A stretch of DNA of 64,000 nt from an uncultured Bacteroidota bacterium (lineage in GTDB: Bacteria; Bacteroidota; Bacteroidia; Flavobacteriales; Flavobacteriaceae): assembly GCA_902594745.1 (NCBI GenBank), contig CACJNF010000002.1, positions 62,001-126,000 of the forward strand, given 5' to 3'. This document shows positions 53,317 through 61,892 of the stretch, piece after piece (position 1 is the first letter of the stretch; each line of letters starts with the position of its first letter). Under the pieces are notes generated by a model, which was not told the DNA's origin, ran no database searches, and saw nothing but the letters and a program-made list of their open reading frames with translations. The translations under genes and the position numbers were made by a program.

Positions 53317-54608
53317 TGAAAGATTTTATAGAAGAATTGAAATGGAGGGGAATGCTACATGATGTAATTCCTGGAACTGAAGAACATTTAGAGAAAAATA
53401 AAACAATTGGTTATATTGGATTTGATCCAACTTCTGACTCTCTCCATATTGGAAGTTTAGTTCCAATTTTTATACTAAAACATTTCCAGAATTCTGGTCA
53501 TACACCAATAGTTTTATTAGGAGGTGCAACTGGAATGATCGGAGATCCCTCTGGCAAATCTGATGAAAGAAATTTACTTGATAAGAGGGTCTTAGATTAC
53601 AATGAAAAAAAATTAACTAAACAATTTGAAAAATTTTTAGATTTTAAATCTAAAAAATCTAACAAAGCCATTTTAGTCAATAATTATAACTGGATGAAAA
53701 AATTCTCGATTATAGATTTTTCCAGAGATATTGGGAAACATATAACAGTTAATTACATGATGGCTAAAGAGTCAGTTAAAAAAAGAATTTCAAAAGATAC
53801 AACTCAAGGAATGTCCTTCACGGAATTTACTTATCAACTTATTCAAGGCTATGATTTTCTCCATCTATATAAAGAAATGAATTGTATGTTACAAATGGGA
53901 GGAAGTGATCAATGGGGAAATATAACTACAGGAACCGAGTTGATTAGAAGAAAAGAAAACAAGAAGGTCTTTGCTATGACCTGCCCTCTAATAAAAAAAT
54001 CAGATGGATCGAAATTTGGTAAGTCAGAGGGGGGTAATATTTGGCTAGATAAAGAAAAAACATCTGTTTATAAGTTCTATCAGTATTGGTTAAATATATC
54101 TGATGAAGATGCAGTTAATTACATTAAAGTTTTTACTTTTCTCAATAAGCAAGAAGTTGAAGATTTAATTGATGAACACCAAAAAGATAAATCAAAAAGA
54201 CTTCTTCAAAACAAGATTGCAGACTCTATCACATCAATGGTTCATAGTGAAGATGATTTGAAGAATGCAGTTAAAGCATCTAAAGTCCTTTTTGGCAAAT
54301 CAAGTAAAGAAGATTTAGAATCATTAGATGAAAATACTTTTAATGAAATTTTTGATGGTGTACCTAGTTCTTCAATTAGTTCTAAAGAACTTGCTAAGGG
54401 AATAAATATTGATTTTTTATTGGCAAAGGATACTAATTTTTTAAAATCAATGGGTGAGGCCAGAAGATCTATTAAAGAAAATTCTATTTCTGTTAATAAG
54501 ATCAAAGTATTTGAAAATACTGTAGTCTCAAATAAAGATTTAATTAACAATAAATACCTACTTCTTCAAAGGGGACGAAAAAATTATTATTTAGTTATTG
54601 TTAAGTAA
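53316..54608 (+). CDS. tyrS: tyrosyl-tRNA synthetase
   Basis: 430 residues, ATG start. Class Ic enzyme: the HIGH-type motif is SDSLHIGSLVPIFILKH, GATGMIGDPSGKSDER binds ATP, MLQMGGSDQWGNITTG binds tyrosine, and KFGKSEGG is the KMSKS loop. A C-terminal S4-like RNA-binding domain (about 360-430, ARRSIKENSISVNK) binds the tRNA. Usual length. It starts one base before the end of the DUF4296 gene. Confidence 0.96.
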   Translation: MKDFIEELKWRGMLHDVIPGTEEHLEKNKTIGYIGFDPTSDSLHIGSLVPIFILKHFQNSGHTPIVLLGGATGMIGDPSGKSDERNLLDKRVLDYNEKKLTKQFEKFLDFKSKKSNKAILVNNYNWMKKFSIIDFSRDIGKHITVNYMMAKESVKKRISKDTTQGMSFTEFTYQLIQGYDFLHLYKEMNCMLQMGGSDQWGNITTGTELIRRKENKKVFAMTCPLIKKSDGSKFGKSEGGNIWLDKEKTSVYKFYQYWLNISDEDAVNYIKVFTFLNKQEVEDLIDEHQKDKSKRLLQNKIADSITSMVHSEDDLKNAVKASKVLFGKSSKEDLESLDENTFNEIFDGVPSSSISSKELAKGINIDFLLAKDTNFLKSMGEARRSIKENSISVNKIKVFENTVVSNKDLINNKYLLLQRGRKNYYLVIVK

Positions 54609-54678
54609 TCATTTTATAAAAATTAATTTTTTTTTCAACTTACATTTAAATTGATTAATTCACTACATTGAAGTAATT

Positions 54679-55368
54679 ATGAAAAAGTCTGACATAAAAA
54701 TACTGTGTGTTGATGATGAGCCAGATATTTTAGAAATCCTGAAATATAATTTGTCAAACGAAGGATATAATGTCTCAACTGCAGCTGATGGAAAGTCTGC
54801 AATTGAAATGGCCTACAATATTAGGCCAAACTTAATAATTATGGATGTAATGATGCCTAACATGGATGGAATAGAAGCGTGTGAAAAACTTAGGTCTGAC
54901 GAAAAATTTAATGATACAATAATTATGTTCCTTACTGCTAGAGGAGAAGACTACTCTCATGTTGCCGCCTATGATGCAGGAGCTGATGATTATGTAACTA
55001 AACCTGTAAAACCTAAAATACTTGTTTCTAAAGTAAAAGGCCTTCTGAGAAGGTTAAAAAAAGTTATTGACAAGGATATTAATGAGATAGTATTTGATGA
55101 TATTAAAATAGATAGGGAAAAGTATAAAGTATATATATCAGATAATGTATTAACTCTTCCAAGAAAGGAGTTTGAATTACTTTATCTTCTTGCTTCTAAA
55201 CCTGATAAAGTTTATAAGAGAGAAAAAATAATGGAGACAGTCTGGGGAAGTCAAGTTGTTGTTGGAGATAGAACAATTGATGTACACATAAGAAAATTAA
55301 GAGAAAAAGTAGGGAATAAGTATTTTAAAACTATTAAGGGTGTAGGATATAAGTTTGTTATTGAATAA
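54679..55368 (+). CDS. OmpR/PhoB-family response regulator
   Basis: 229 residues, ATG start. Receiver domain with Asp12, Asp13 and phosphorylation site Asp56 (IIMDVMMPNMDG), Thr (FLTARGE) and Lys in VTKPVKP; C-terminal winged-helix DNA-binding domain (about 130-229; PRKEFELLYLLASKPDKVYK, GDRTIDVHIRKLREK). It shares a TAATG junction with the sensor kinase, so both are made together. PhoB-like layout; the stimulus is unknown. Confidence 0.93.
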   Translation: MKKSDIKILCVDDEPDILEILKYNLSNEGYNVSTAADGKSAIEMAYNIRPNLIIMDVMMPNMDGIEACEKLRSDEKFNDTIIMFLTARGEDYSHVAAYDAGADDYVTKPVKPKILVSKVKGLLRRLKKVIDKDINEIVFDDIKIDREKYKVYISDNVLTLPRKEFELLYLLASKPDKVYKREKIMETVWGSQVVVGDRTIDVHIRKLREKVGNKYFKTIKGVGYKFVIE

Positions 55369-56429
55369 TGTCTTCTTTTTTTAAGCTTTCATATAATCCA
55401 CAAGCTTTTAGGACTTCTCTAGTAGTAACATTGTCCGCATTTGCCCTAGACCTTTTATTCTTCCAATTAATTATACCATCAAACATTGAGGGAATTAATG
55501 TTATAGTACTATCTATATTATACTATTTAATTCTTTTTTTAATTGTACGGTATTCAATTGAAATATACATAAAGCTTTACTTAGAAAGAGGAGTTAAGAA
55601 AGTTTTAGATGAGTTAAATGAAGAAATTCTAAAAGATACTTATGATGAAAAAGATCTTGAAAAGTTAACTCTTAATTTGATTCAGAAAGCTAGAGAGAGG
55701 ACCTCCGAAATAAATGTTTTAAAGGATCAAGAAAATTACAGAAGAGAATTCCTTGGAAATATTTCACATGAATTAAAAACACCCCTTTTTACAATTCAAG
55801 GGTATATTCTTACTCTTGTTGAGGGAGCTATGAAAGATAAGAAAGTTAGAGAAAAATATCTTAAGAGAGCAGCAAAAGGAGTTGAAAGATTAATCGCAAT
55901 TGTTAAAGATTTAGACCTCATTACACAATTTGAATCAGGTATTAAAACTGTTGATAAAACAGATTTTAATGTTTTTGATTTAATTGATAATACGTTTGAA
56001 TTAATGGAATTTGAATCTGAAAAGAATACTACTTCTTTAAAATATGATAAAGATTACTCTGAGCCCATTTTTGTTAATGCTGATCAAGAAAGAATTTTGC
56101 AAGTTCTAACTAATCTTGTTGTAAACTCATTGAAATATGGAATAAAAAATGGTTTTACTAAAGTTTCTGTTGAGGAGTTTGATAATGATAAGATAATAGT
56201 AAAAGTCGCTGATAACGGTGAAGGGATTGATGAACAACATCTTCCTAGACTATTTGAAAGATTCTATAGAATTGATAAAAATCGTTCTAGAAAAAAAGGT
56301 GGATCTGGTTTAGGTCTTTCAATTGTAAAGCATATAATTGAAGCTCATCAAGAACAAATATTTGTTAAGAGTAAGCTTGGTGTAGGTACTGAATTTTCCT
56401 TTACGCTTCAAAAATCAAATTTTGAATAA
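55368..56429 (+). CDS. sensor histidine kinase without periplasmic sensor domain
   Basis: 353 residues, ATG start. Two closely spaced membrane helices (about 14-36 and 44-64) with only a short loop, then a cytoplasmic linker (coiled coil, 75-125), the phosphorylation helix with His134 (FLGNISHELKTPL), and the HATPase domain (LVVNSLKYG; NGEGIDEQHLPRLFERFYR; GLGLSIVKHI). There is no HAMP or PAS domain. Short-loop kinases of this type sense within the membrane or through partners. Partner of the regulator at 54679. Confidence 0.92.
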   Translation: MSSFFKLSYNPQAFRTSLVVTLSAFALDLLFFQLIIPSNIEGINVIVLSILYYLILFLIVRYSIEIYIKLYLERGVKKVLDELNEEILKDTYDEKDLEKLTLNLIQKARERTSEINVLKDQENYRREFLGNISHELKTPLFTIQGYILTLVEGAMKDKKVREKYLKRAAKGVERLIAIVKDLDLITQFESGIKTVDKTDFNVFDLIDNTFELMEFESEKNTTSLKYDKDYSEPIFVNADQERILQVLTNLVVNSLKYGIKNGFTKVSVEEFDNDKIIVKVADNGEGIDEQHLPRLFERFYRIDKNRSRKKGGSGLGLSIVKHIIEAHQEQIFVKSKLGVGTEFSFTLQKSNFE

Positions 56430-56444
56430 TTTGAAATGTAGAAA

Positions 56445-56762
56445 ATGAAAAAAGATGATTTTTTTCAAAGGGTTTACCATGTAGTTAAGAGGATACCTTA
56501 CGGTAGAGTTACAACTTATGGTTTAATTGCAAAGTACCTAGGATCTTCTTCAAGTGCTCGAACAGTTGGTTGGGCATTAAACGCTAGTCATAATGATTCT
56601 TCAATACCTGCTCATAGAGTTGTGAATAGAAAAGGACTTCTAACAGGTAAGCATCATTTTAAAGGTTTTGAATTAATGCGACAATTATTAGAGAGTGAAG
56701 GAATAATAATAGAAGATGATAAAGTATTAGATTTTGAACAAAAGATTTGGACCCCTAAATAA
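56445..56762 (+). CDS. alkyltransferase-like protein (MGMT homologue lacking the active Cys)
   Basis: 105 residues, ATG start. MGMT_COOH-type DNA-binding fold: IPYGRVTTYGLIAKYLGSSS and SARTVGWALNAS. The methyltransferase motif PCHRV reads PAHRV here (IPAHRVVNRKG), so it cannot accept the alkyl group; this is the ATL class, which binds O6-alkylguanine and hands it to nucleotide excision repair. It follows the histidine kinase by 15 bases. Confidence 0.9.
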   Translation: MKKDDFFQRVYHVVKRIPYGRVTTYGLIAKYLGSSSSARTVGWALNASHNDSSIPAHRVVNRKGLLTGKHHFKGFELMRQLLESEGIIIEDDKVLDFEQKIWTPK

Positions 56763-56820
56763 TTAGTATTTTCTTGGGTTTTTTAAGTTATTACTTACTA
56801 GTATATTTGTATTAAGATTT

Positions 56821-57948
56821 ATGGAGTTATCAAAAAAAAATATTTCAAAAACTCTTGAAAAAATTAATATATCAGGCTCAGATGATAATATAGTTTCATC
56901 TGGAGTTCTAAAAAATATTCAAGTTTTTGGTGATCAAGTTGATATTGATCTCTCATTAAGTAACCCAACTCTTCAGGCAAGAAAAAAGCTTGAAGTAGAT
57001 ATAATGAAAATTATTCATAATGAGATATATGAAAAAGCTAAGATAAATATCAATACTAAAATTGAAAAAGCACCGGCTAAAATCTCATCACAATCGAAAA
57101 AAATTTCTGGTGTTGACTCAATTATTGCAGTTTCATCAGCAAAAGGTGGAGTAGGTAAATCTACTTTAACAATTAACCTTGCCGCCTCTCTTGCAAAAAA
57201 AGGATGTAAAGTAGGAATATTAGATGCAGATATTTATGGTCCTTCAGTCCCAACAATGATGGATGTTGAAGGATATGTCCCTAAGTCAATAAAAGTTAAT
57301 GAAGAGTCAAAGATTGATCCAATTGAAAGTTATGGTGTAAAAATTATGTCAATTGGGTTTTTCACCAAGCTTGACCAGGCTGTTGTCTGGCGAGGTCCTA
57401 TGGCTTCCAAAGCTCTAAACCAAATGATTTTTGATACTAATTGGGGTGAACTTGATTTTCTGTTTTTAGATCTTCCTCCAGGTACTGGAGATATTCATTT
57501 AAGTCTGGTTCAATCACTTCCTATTACAGGATCTATTATTGTTAGTACTCCTCAGAATGTAGCTCTTGCAGATGCTAGAAGAGGAATAAAGATGTTCCAG
57601 CAGGATAGTATATCAGTTCCGATTCTTGGCTTGGTTGAAAATATGGCATATTTTAAAACAGAGGACTCAGAAGATAAGCATTATATTTTTGGAGAAGCAG
57701 GAGTTAAATACCTTTCAAAGGATTTAAATATTAATTTTCTAGGAGAGATACCCTTAATTAAAAGTTTAAGAGAAGCCTCTGATTTTGGAAGGCCTGCATC
57801 ACTACAAGAATCAACTGAAGCTTCAAAAATCTTTGATGATATCTCCAAAAATGTAGTTGAACAATTATTAATAAGAAATAAAGAATTACCACCCACAAAA
57901 ATTGTAGAAATTACTAATTTAGTAGGGTGTTCAGCAATTAAAAAATAA
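56821..57948 (+). CDS. Mrp/NBP35-family P-loop ATPase (Fe-S carrier)
   Basis: 375 residues, ATG start. N-terminal MIP18-like segment (about 1-75), then the deviant Walker A KGGVGKS at 108-114 (VSSAKGGVGKSTLTINL), and PTMMDVEG, DLPPGTGDIHLS and ENMAYF. The CxxC near the C-terminus that holds the bridging cluster in E. coli Mrp/ApbC is absent (ENMAYFKTEDSEDK), which I recall as common in Bacteroidota. Followed by the NfuA-type gene in a TAATG junction, so it fits iron-sulfur cluster delivery. Confidence 0.88.
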   Translation: MELSKKNISKTLEKINISGSDDNIVSSGVLKNIQVFGDQVDIDLSLSNPTLQARKKLEVDIMKIIHNEIYEKAKININTKIEKAPAKISSQSKKISGVDSIIAVSSAKGGVGKSTLTINLAASLAKKGCKVGILDADIYGPSVPTMMDVEGYVPKSIKVNEESKIDPIESYGVKIMSIGFFTKLDQAVVWRGPMASKALNQMIFDTNWGELDFLFLDLPPGTGDIHLSLVQSLPITGSIIVSTPQNVALADARRGIKMFQQDSISVPILGLVENMAYFKTEDSEDKHYIFGEAGVKYLSKDLNINFLGEIPLIKSLREASDFGRPASLQESTEASKIFDDISKNVVEQLLIRNKELPPTKIVEITNLVGCSAIKK

Positions 57949-58190
57949 TGTCAAAACTTGAAAACAAAATCTTAGAAGCATTAGATGAAATTAGGCCTTA
58001 TTTGGTTAAAGACGGAGGTGATATCTCTCTATCCTCGATTAGTGGCAAGAAAGTAAAGGTAAAACTTCATGGAGCATGTGCCGACTGTAGGGTAAATCAA
58101 ATGACTTTAAAAAACGGTGTAGAGACAACAATCAAAAAATATGCACCTGAGATAGAAGTTGTTGAATCTGCGCTTCCTCTATCAAAATGA
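57948..58190 (+). CDS. NifU C-terminal domain (Nfu) iron-sulfur scaffold
   Basis: 80 residues, ATG start. One Nfu domain: RPYLVKDGGDISL and GACADCRVNQMTLKNGVE with Cys44 and Cys47 (CxxC), which bind a [4Fe-4S] cluster between subunits. Between Mrp and a reductase, in TAATG and ATGA junctions, so the three genes are one unit. Confidence 0.93.
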   Translation: MSKLENKILEALDEIRPYLVKDGGDISLSSISGKKVKVKLHGACADCRVNQMTLKNGVETTIKKYAPEIEVVESALPLSK

Positions 58191-59239
58191 TAAAAACTGA
58201 TATACTAATTATTGGTGCTGGCCCTACGGGATTATTTGCAGTATTTGAAGCTGGCCTATTGAAAATGAAATGTCATGTTCTTGACTCTCTAACACAGCCA
58301 GGTGGTCAACTTATTGAATTATATCCCAAGAAACCTATATATGATATACCAGGATATCCAGAGATAATCGCAGGTGATTTGATTGAAAATCTTCTAGAAC
58401 AGATTAAACCTTTTTCTCCAACATACACTCTAGGTGAGACTGCTGAAGGAATTGAAAAGCTTAATGATGGATCATTCATTGTTTCAACGGACAAGAAGAC
58501 TAAAATAAATGCTCGTGTTATAGCAATAGCTGGAGGCCTTGGAACCTTTATTCCTAGAAAACCAAATATTTCAAATATATCTGATTATGAAGAAAATGGT
58601 GTTCTCTACATGGTTAAGAATCCTGACGATTTTCGTGATAAAAATGTTTTGATTGCAGGTGGAGGCGACTCTGCTCTTGATTGGACAATACACCTATCTG
58701 ACATTGCCAAAAAAGTAACTTTAGTTCATAGAAGAAATGAATTTAGGGGAGCTGACGAATCTGTAACAAAGGTTCAAGAATTAAAAAATTCTGGAAAAAT
58801 TGATGTAATAACCCCAGGCCAAGTTACTCAACTTCATGGAGACAAATCTTTAAGCTCTGTCTCTATTGATATGGACGGAAAGATTGAAACTTTTAAAGTA
58901 GACTATTTTATTCCTTTATTTGGACTTATTCCAAGGCTTGGGCCAATTAAAGATTGGGGACTTAATATTGAGAATAATGCAATAAAAGTTAATAATAGTT
59001 TGGATTATCAAACTAACATTGATGGCATTTATGCTATTGGAGATGTTAATACATACCCAGGAAAACTTAAATTAATACTTTCTGGTTTTCATGAAGCTGC
59101 AGTGATGTGTCATAGTGCTTATTCTAAATTAAATCCTGGCAAGAAGAACATTCTAAAGTACACAACAGTAAGTGGTGTGGAAGGATTTGATGGATCAAAA
59201 AAAGAAGCAAAAAAGTCCCAAATAAAAAAGATTGATTAG
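58187..59239 (+). CDS. ferredoxin-NADP reductase-like flavoprotein (thioredoxin reductase fold)
   Basis: 350 residues, ATG start overlapping nfu. FAD motif IIGAGPTGLFAVFEAG (about 7-22), NADPH motif IAGGGDSALDWTIHL (about 155-170), and DGIYAIGDVNTYPGK in the C-terminal FAD loop. It lacks the redox CxxC of thioredoxin reductase, which fits the ferredoxin/flavodoxin-NADP reductase class of Bacteroidota and Firmicutes (YumC-like). It may reduce ferredoxin for the Fe-S or lipid enzymes. Its stop overlaps the AAA gene (TTAG, 59236-59239). Confidence 0.85.
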   Translation: MIKTDILIIGAGPTGLFAVFEAGLLKMKCHVLDSLTQPGGQLIELYPKKPIYDIPGYPEIIAGDLIENLLEQIKPFSPTYTLGETAEGIEKLNDGSFIVSTDKKTKINARVIAIAGGLGTFIPRKPNISNISDYEENGVLYMVKNPDDFRDKNVLIAGGGDSALDWTIHLSDIAKKVTLVHRRNEFRGADESVTKVQELKNSGKIDVITPGQVTQLHGDKSLSSVSIDMDGKIETFKVDYFIPLFGLIPRLGPIKDWGLNIENNAIKVNNSLDYQTNIDGIYAIGDVNTYPGKLKLILSGFHEAAVMCHSAYSKLNPGKKNILKYTTVSGVEGFDGSKKEAKKSQIKKID

Positions 59240-60696
59240 ATCTTGTTTATGAAGTTATTAAATGGGTCCTTAAATTCAACTCCGTTATTTGTCCTCATTA
59301 TTGTCAACTTATTAAAACTTTCAAGCCCCCATAACAAGAATTCAACAAAGAAAAGTTTATCCTTTTTATCAATGTCTGGAATAAATTTGTTTAATATTGA
59401 ATCTGCATCTTTAACTTTATTAAGAATTGATTCGTAATCCTTATTACTTAAATCATCTCTAAGAACTACTTGATTGACTGTAAACCATTCTAGAATAGAA
59501 TCATAAACTGATATTTCATCTGGTTTTGCGAGTTTTTCAATTTTTGGAAAATATTTTATAAATAATGTCTTTACAGCATCTGATATTAAATTATAAGAAA
59601 CCTGCTCAGCTCCTTCTTCCTCTCCTTCATAAACAAGTTCAACTTTACCATTTATTGAAGAGATAACTGAGTTAAAATCAGACATTCTAATTGATGTTAT
59701 TTCTTCTTTATTGATTAACATTCTTCTTTCTGCAGAGCTTACTAGGTTTTGTAAACTGGTAATACTCATTCTAGCACTTACTCCACTTTTTTTGTCCACT
59801 AACTCACTTTCTCTTGCTTCAAAAGATACTTGCTCAATAATATCTCTTGCAATCTCTGGTATATGAATCTTTGAAATAGTTTCAGAATTCAATTTTGACT
59901 CTTGACTTGTAATTGTTTTTGCAATATCTACAGACTCAGGATAATGAGTTAAAATCTGAGAACCAATTCTATCTTTTAATGGTGTAACTATACTTCCTCT
60001 GTTTGTATAATCCTCTGGGTTAGAGGTAAAAATAAATTGAATATCAAGGGGAAGCCTAACCTTGAATCCTCTTATTTGAATTTCTTTTTCTTCAAGGATG
60101 GAGAATAAAGATACTTGAATTCTAGGTTGAAGATCCGGTAGCTCATTTAAAACAAAAATACATCTGTGAGCTCTAGGTATTAAACCAAAATGAATTACCT
60201 CTTCATCAGAATAGGATAACTTGAGATTAGTAGCTTTTATGGGATCTATATCACCTATTAGGTCAGAAACAGTTACGTCAGGCGTCGCAAGTTTTTCGTA
60301 AAACCTTTCACTCTTATGAATCCAGTCAATCTCTGTATTATCTCCATCTGATTTAATTTTTTCTAAAGAACTTTTGAAGATTGGATTCAAAGGATCATCA
60401 TTTGTATCAGAATCTTTAACAATAGGAATCCACTCGTCTAATAGTTCTATACAAGTTCTAGCAAGTTTTGTTTTTGCTTGACCTCTTAGACCAAGAAGAT
60501 TGATACTATGATTAGATAAAAATGCCCTTTCTACACTTGGTATAACTGTTTCCTCATACCCAATTAATTCGGAAAAAATATTTTTTCCATTTAGCAAATT
60601 TGACCTAAGATTATCAGTTATTTCTTGATTCAAAGTTTTTGAATGGTAACCACTCTTTTTTAATTCTCCTATTGTTTTGTATTTAGGTTTTTTCAT
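59236..60696 (-). CDS. AAA ATPase of the magnesium chelatase/MoxR-like group
   Basis: 486 residues, ATG start. P-loop: LLGLRGQAKTKLARTC (GxxGxxKT, Lys75). The sensor/Walker B region reads FVLNELPDLQPRIQVSLFSI (Asn-Glu rather than Asp-Glu), a variant I recall as usual for this family, then NPEDYTNRGSIVTPLKDRI. It is annotated variously as a magnesium chelatase or sigma-54-like regulator, but there is no chelatase partner or DNA-binding domain; the neighbouring gene is a VWA protein, suggesting a MoxR/RavA-like chaperone. Start overlaps the VWA stop by one base (TAATG). Confidence 0.8.
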   Translation of the reverse strand: MKKPKYKTIGELKKSGYHSKTLNQEITDNLRSNLLNGKNIFSELIGYEETVIPSVERAFLSNHSINLLGLRGQAKTKLARTCIELLDEWIPIVKDSDTNDDPLNPIFKSSLEKIKSDGDNTEIDWIHKSERFYEKLATPDVTVSDLIGDIDPIKATNLKLSYSDEEVIHFGLIPRAHRCIFVLNELPDLQPRIQVSLFSILEEKEIQIRGFKVRLPLDIQFIFTSNPEDYTNRGSIVTPLKDRIGSQILTHYPESVDIAKTITSQESKLNSETISKIHIPEIARDIIEQVSFEARESELVDKKSGVSARMSITSLQNLVSSAERRMLINKEEITSIRMSDFNSVISSINGKVELVYEGEEEGAEQVSYNLISDAVKTLFIKYFPKIEKLAKPDEISVYDSILEWFTVNQVVLRDDLSNKDYESILNKVKDADSILNKFIPDIDKKDKLFFVEFLLWGLESFNKLTIMRTNNGVEFKDPFNNFINKI

Positions 60697-61799
60697 TATC
60701 TCAATTTTTGTCTTCTATTTTTATCATAATCTTCAAAAATCATTTCACTCAATCCATCAAGACCTGTGTAAAATGCTTTACCGTTATTTACTTCAGAGAA
60801 TTTTTTTACAAATGTCTGAAGATATGGATCACTAGCGATCATAAAAGTAGTTATTGGAATATTATTCTTTTTTGCTTGTCTAGCCCTATTATAGCATTGA
60901 TCCAAGATAAAGTTATCAAGTCCAGCACTATTCTTGTAAAAGCCATCTTTAGTGAACATACAGCTTGGTTTTCCGTCGGTTATCATAAATATCTGTTTAT
61001 TATTATTTTTTCTCTTTCTAAGAATATCAAAAGCTAGATCAAGACCAGCAACTGTGTTAGTGTGATAAGGACCTACCTTTAGATATGGGAGATCTTTGAT
61101 ACTTATTGGTCTAGCCTCATCTCCAAATGATAAAATATCAATAGTATCTTTTGGAAATTTGGTTTTAATATATTCAACCAATGCCATAGCAACCTTTTTT
61201 GCTGGTGTGATCCTATCTTCACCATAAAGGATCATGCTGTGACTTATATCAATCATAAGTACAGTACTCATCTGTGAATTATGATTTGAATTCCAAACAA
61301 CTAAGTCATCCTTCTTTAGACTTAAATCATTTTCTCCTGAAGATATTATAGCATTTTTTAGACTTTCAGTTAACAAAATTCTATCAAGTGGGTCACCAAA
61401 TTCGAAATCTTTAATATTTAGATTTTCATCACTTCCAGAAGATAAGTATTTCGTCTTATGATTACCTTTTTTTGTTTTTTTAAGGTTTCCAAATAAGTGT
61501 TTAAGAACATGCTTTCTTAGAAGTCTCTCTGTTTTAGAGCTAATCTTTATACTATCTCCATTAGCTGAAATCTCTTTCCTTATATATCCTTTTTTTAGAA
61601 GATCATTAACAAAATCATCAATTGTATAGTTTTCATCAGTCAATTTATATTCTTTGTCAAGTTCTCTAAGCCATTCAATAGCTTCATCAAAATCACCAGA
61701 TGTGTGGATTATTAGCTCTTTAAAAATATTAAATAGCTTTTCAAATGGTGATAGGGTAGGTTCTTGAAAAGAACTGAATTTAAAAGCTGATTTTTTCAA
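60696..61799 (-). CDS. VWA-domain protein, partner of the AAA ATPase
   Basis: 367 residues from a TTG start (61799), the first start after an in-frame TAA. The von Willebrand A domain is C-terminal (about 178-365), with the metal-ion (MIDAS) residues Asp184, Ser186, Ser188 (DISHS), a threonine in YHTNTVAG and Asp275 (MITDGKPS), so it should bind metal. The N-terminal part (1-175) is helical with no known domain. No signal peptide. VWA-AAA pairs remodel or mature enzyme complexes; the target is unknown here. Confidence 0.8.
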   Translation of the reverse strand: MKKSAFKFSSFQEPTLSPFEKLFNIFKELIIHTSGDFDEAIEWLRELDKEYKLTDENYTIDDFVNDLLKKGYIRKEISANGDSIKISSKTERLLRKHVLKHLFGNLKKTKKGNHKTKYLSSGSDENLNIKDFEFGDPLDRILLTESLKNAIISSGENDLSLKKDDLVVWNSNHNSQMSTVLMIDISHSMILYGEDRITPAKKVAMALVEYIKTKFPKDTIDILSFGDEARPISIKDLPYLKVGPYHTNTVAGLDLAFDILRKRKNNNKQIFMITDGKPSCMFTKDGFYKNSAGLDNFILDQCYNRARQAKKNNIPITTFMIASDPYLQTFVKKFSEVNNGKAFYTGLDGLSEMIFEDYDKNRRQKLR

Positions 61800-61892
61800 A
61801 TTAATTTACTTTTTGGAAATCCAAATTAAACAAATAATATTCATCCTGGAGTTTATCTTTCTTATATTTAAAGGATTTTTAACAATATTTAA

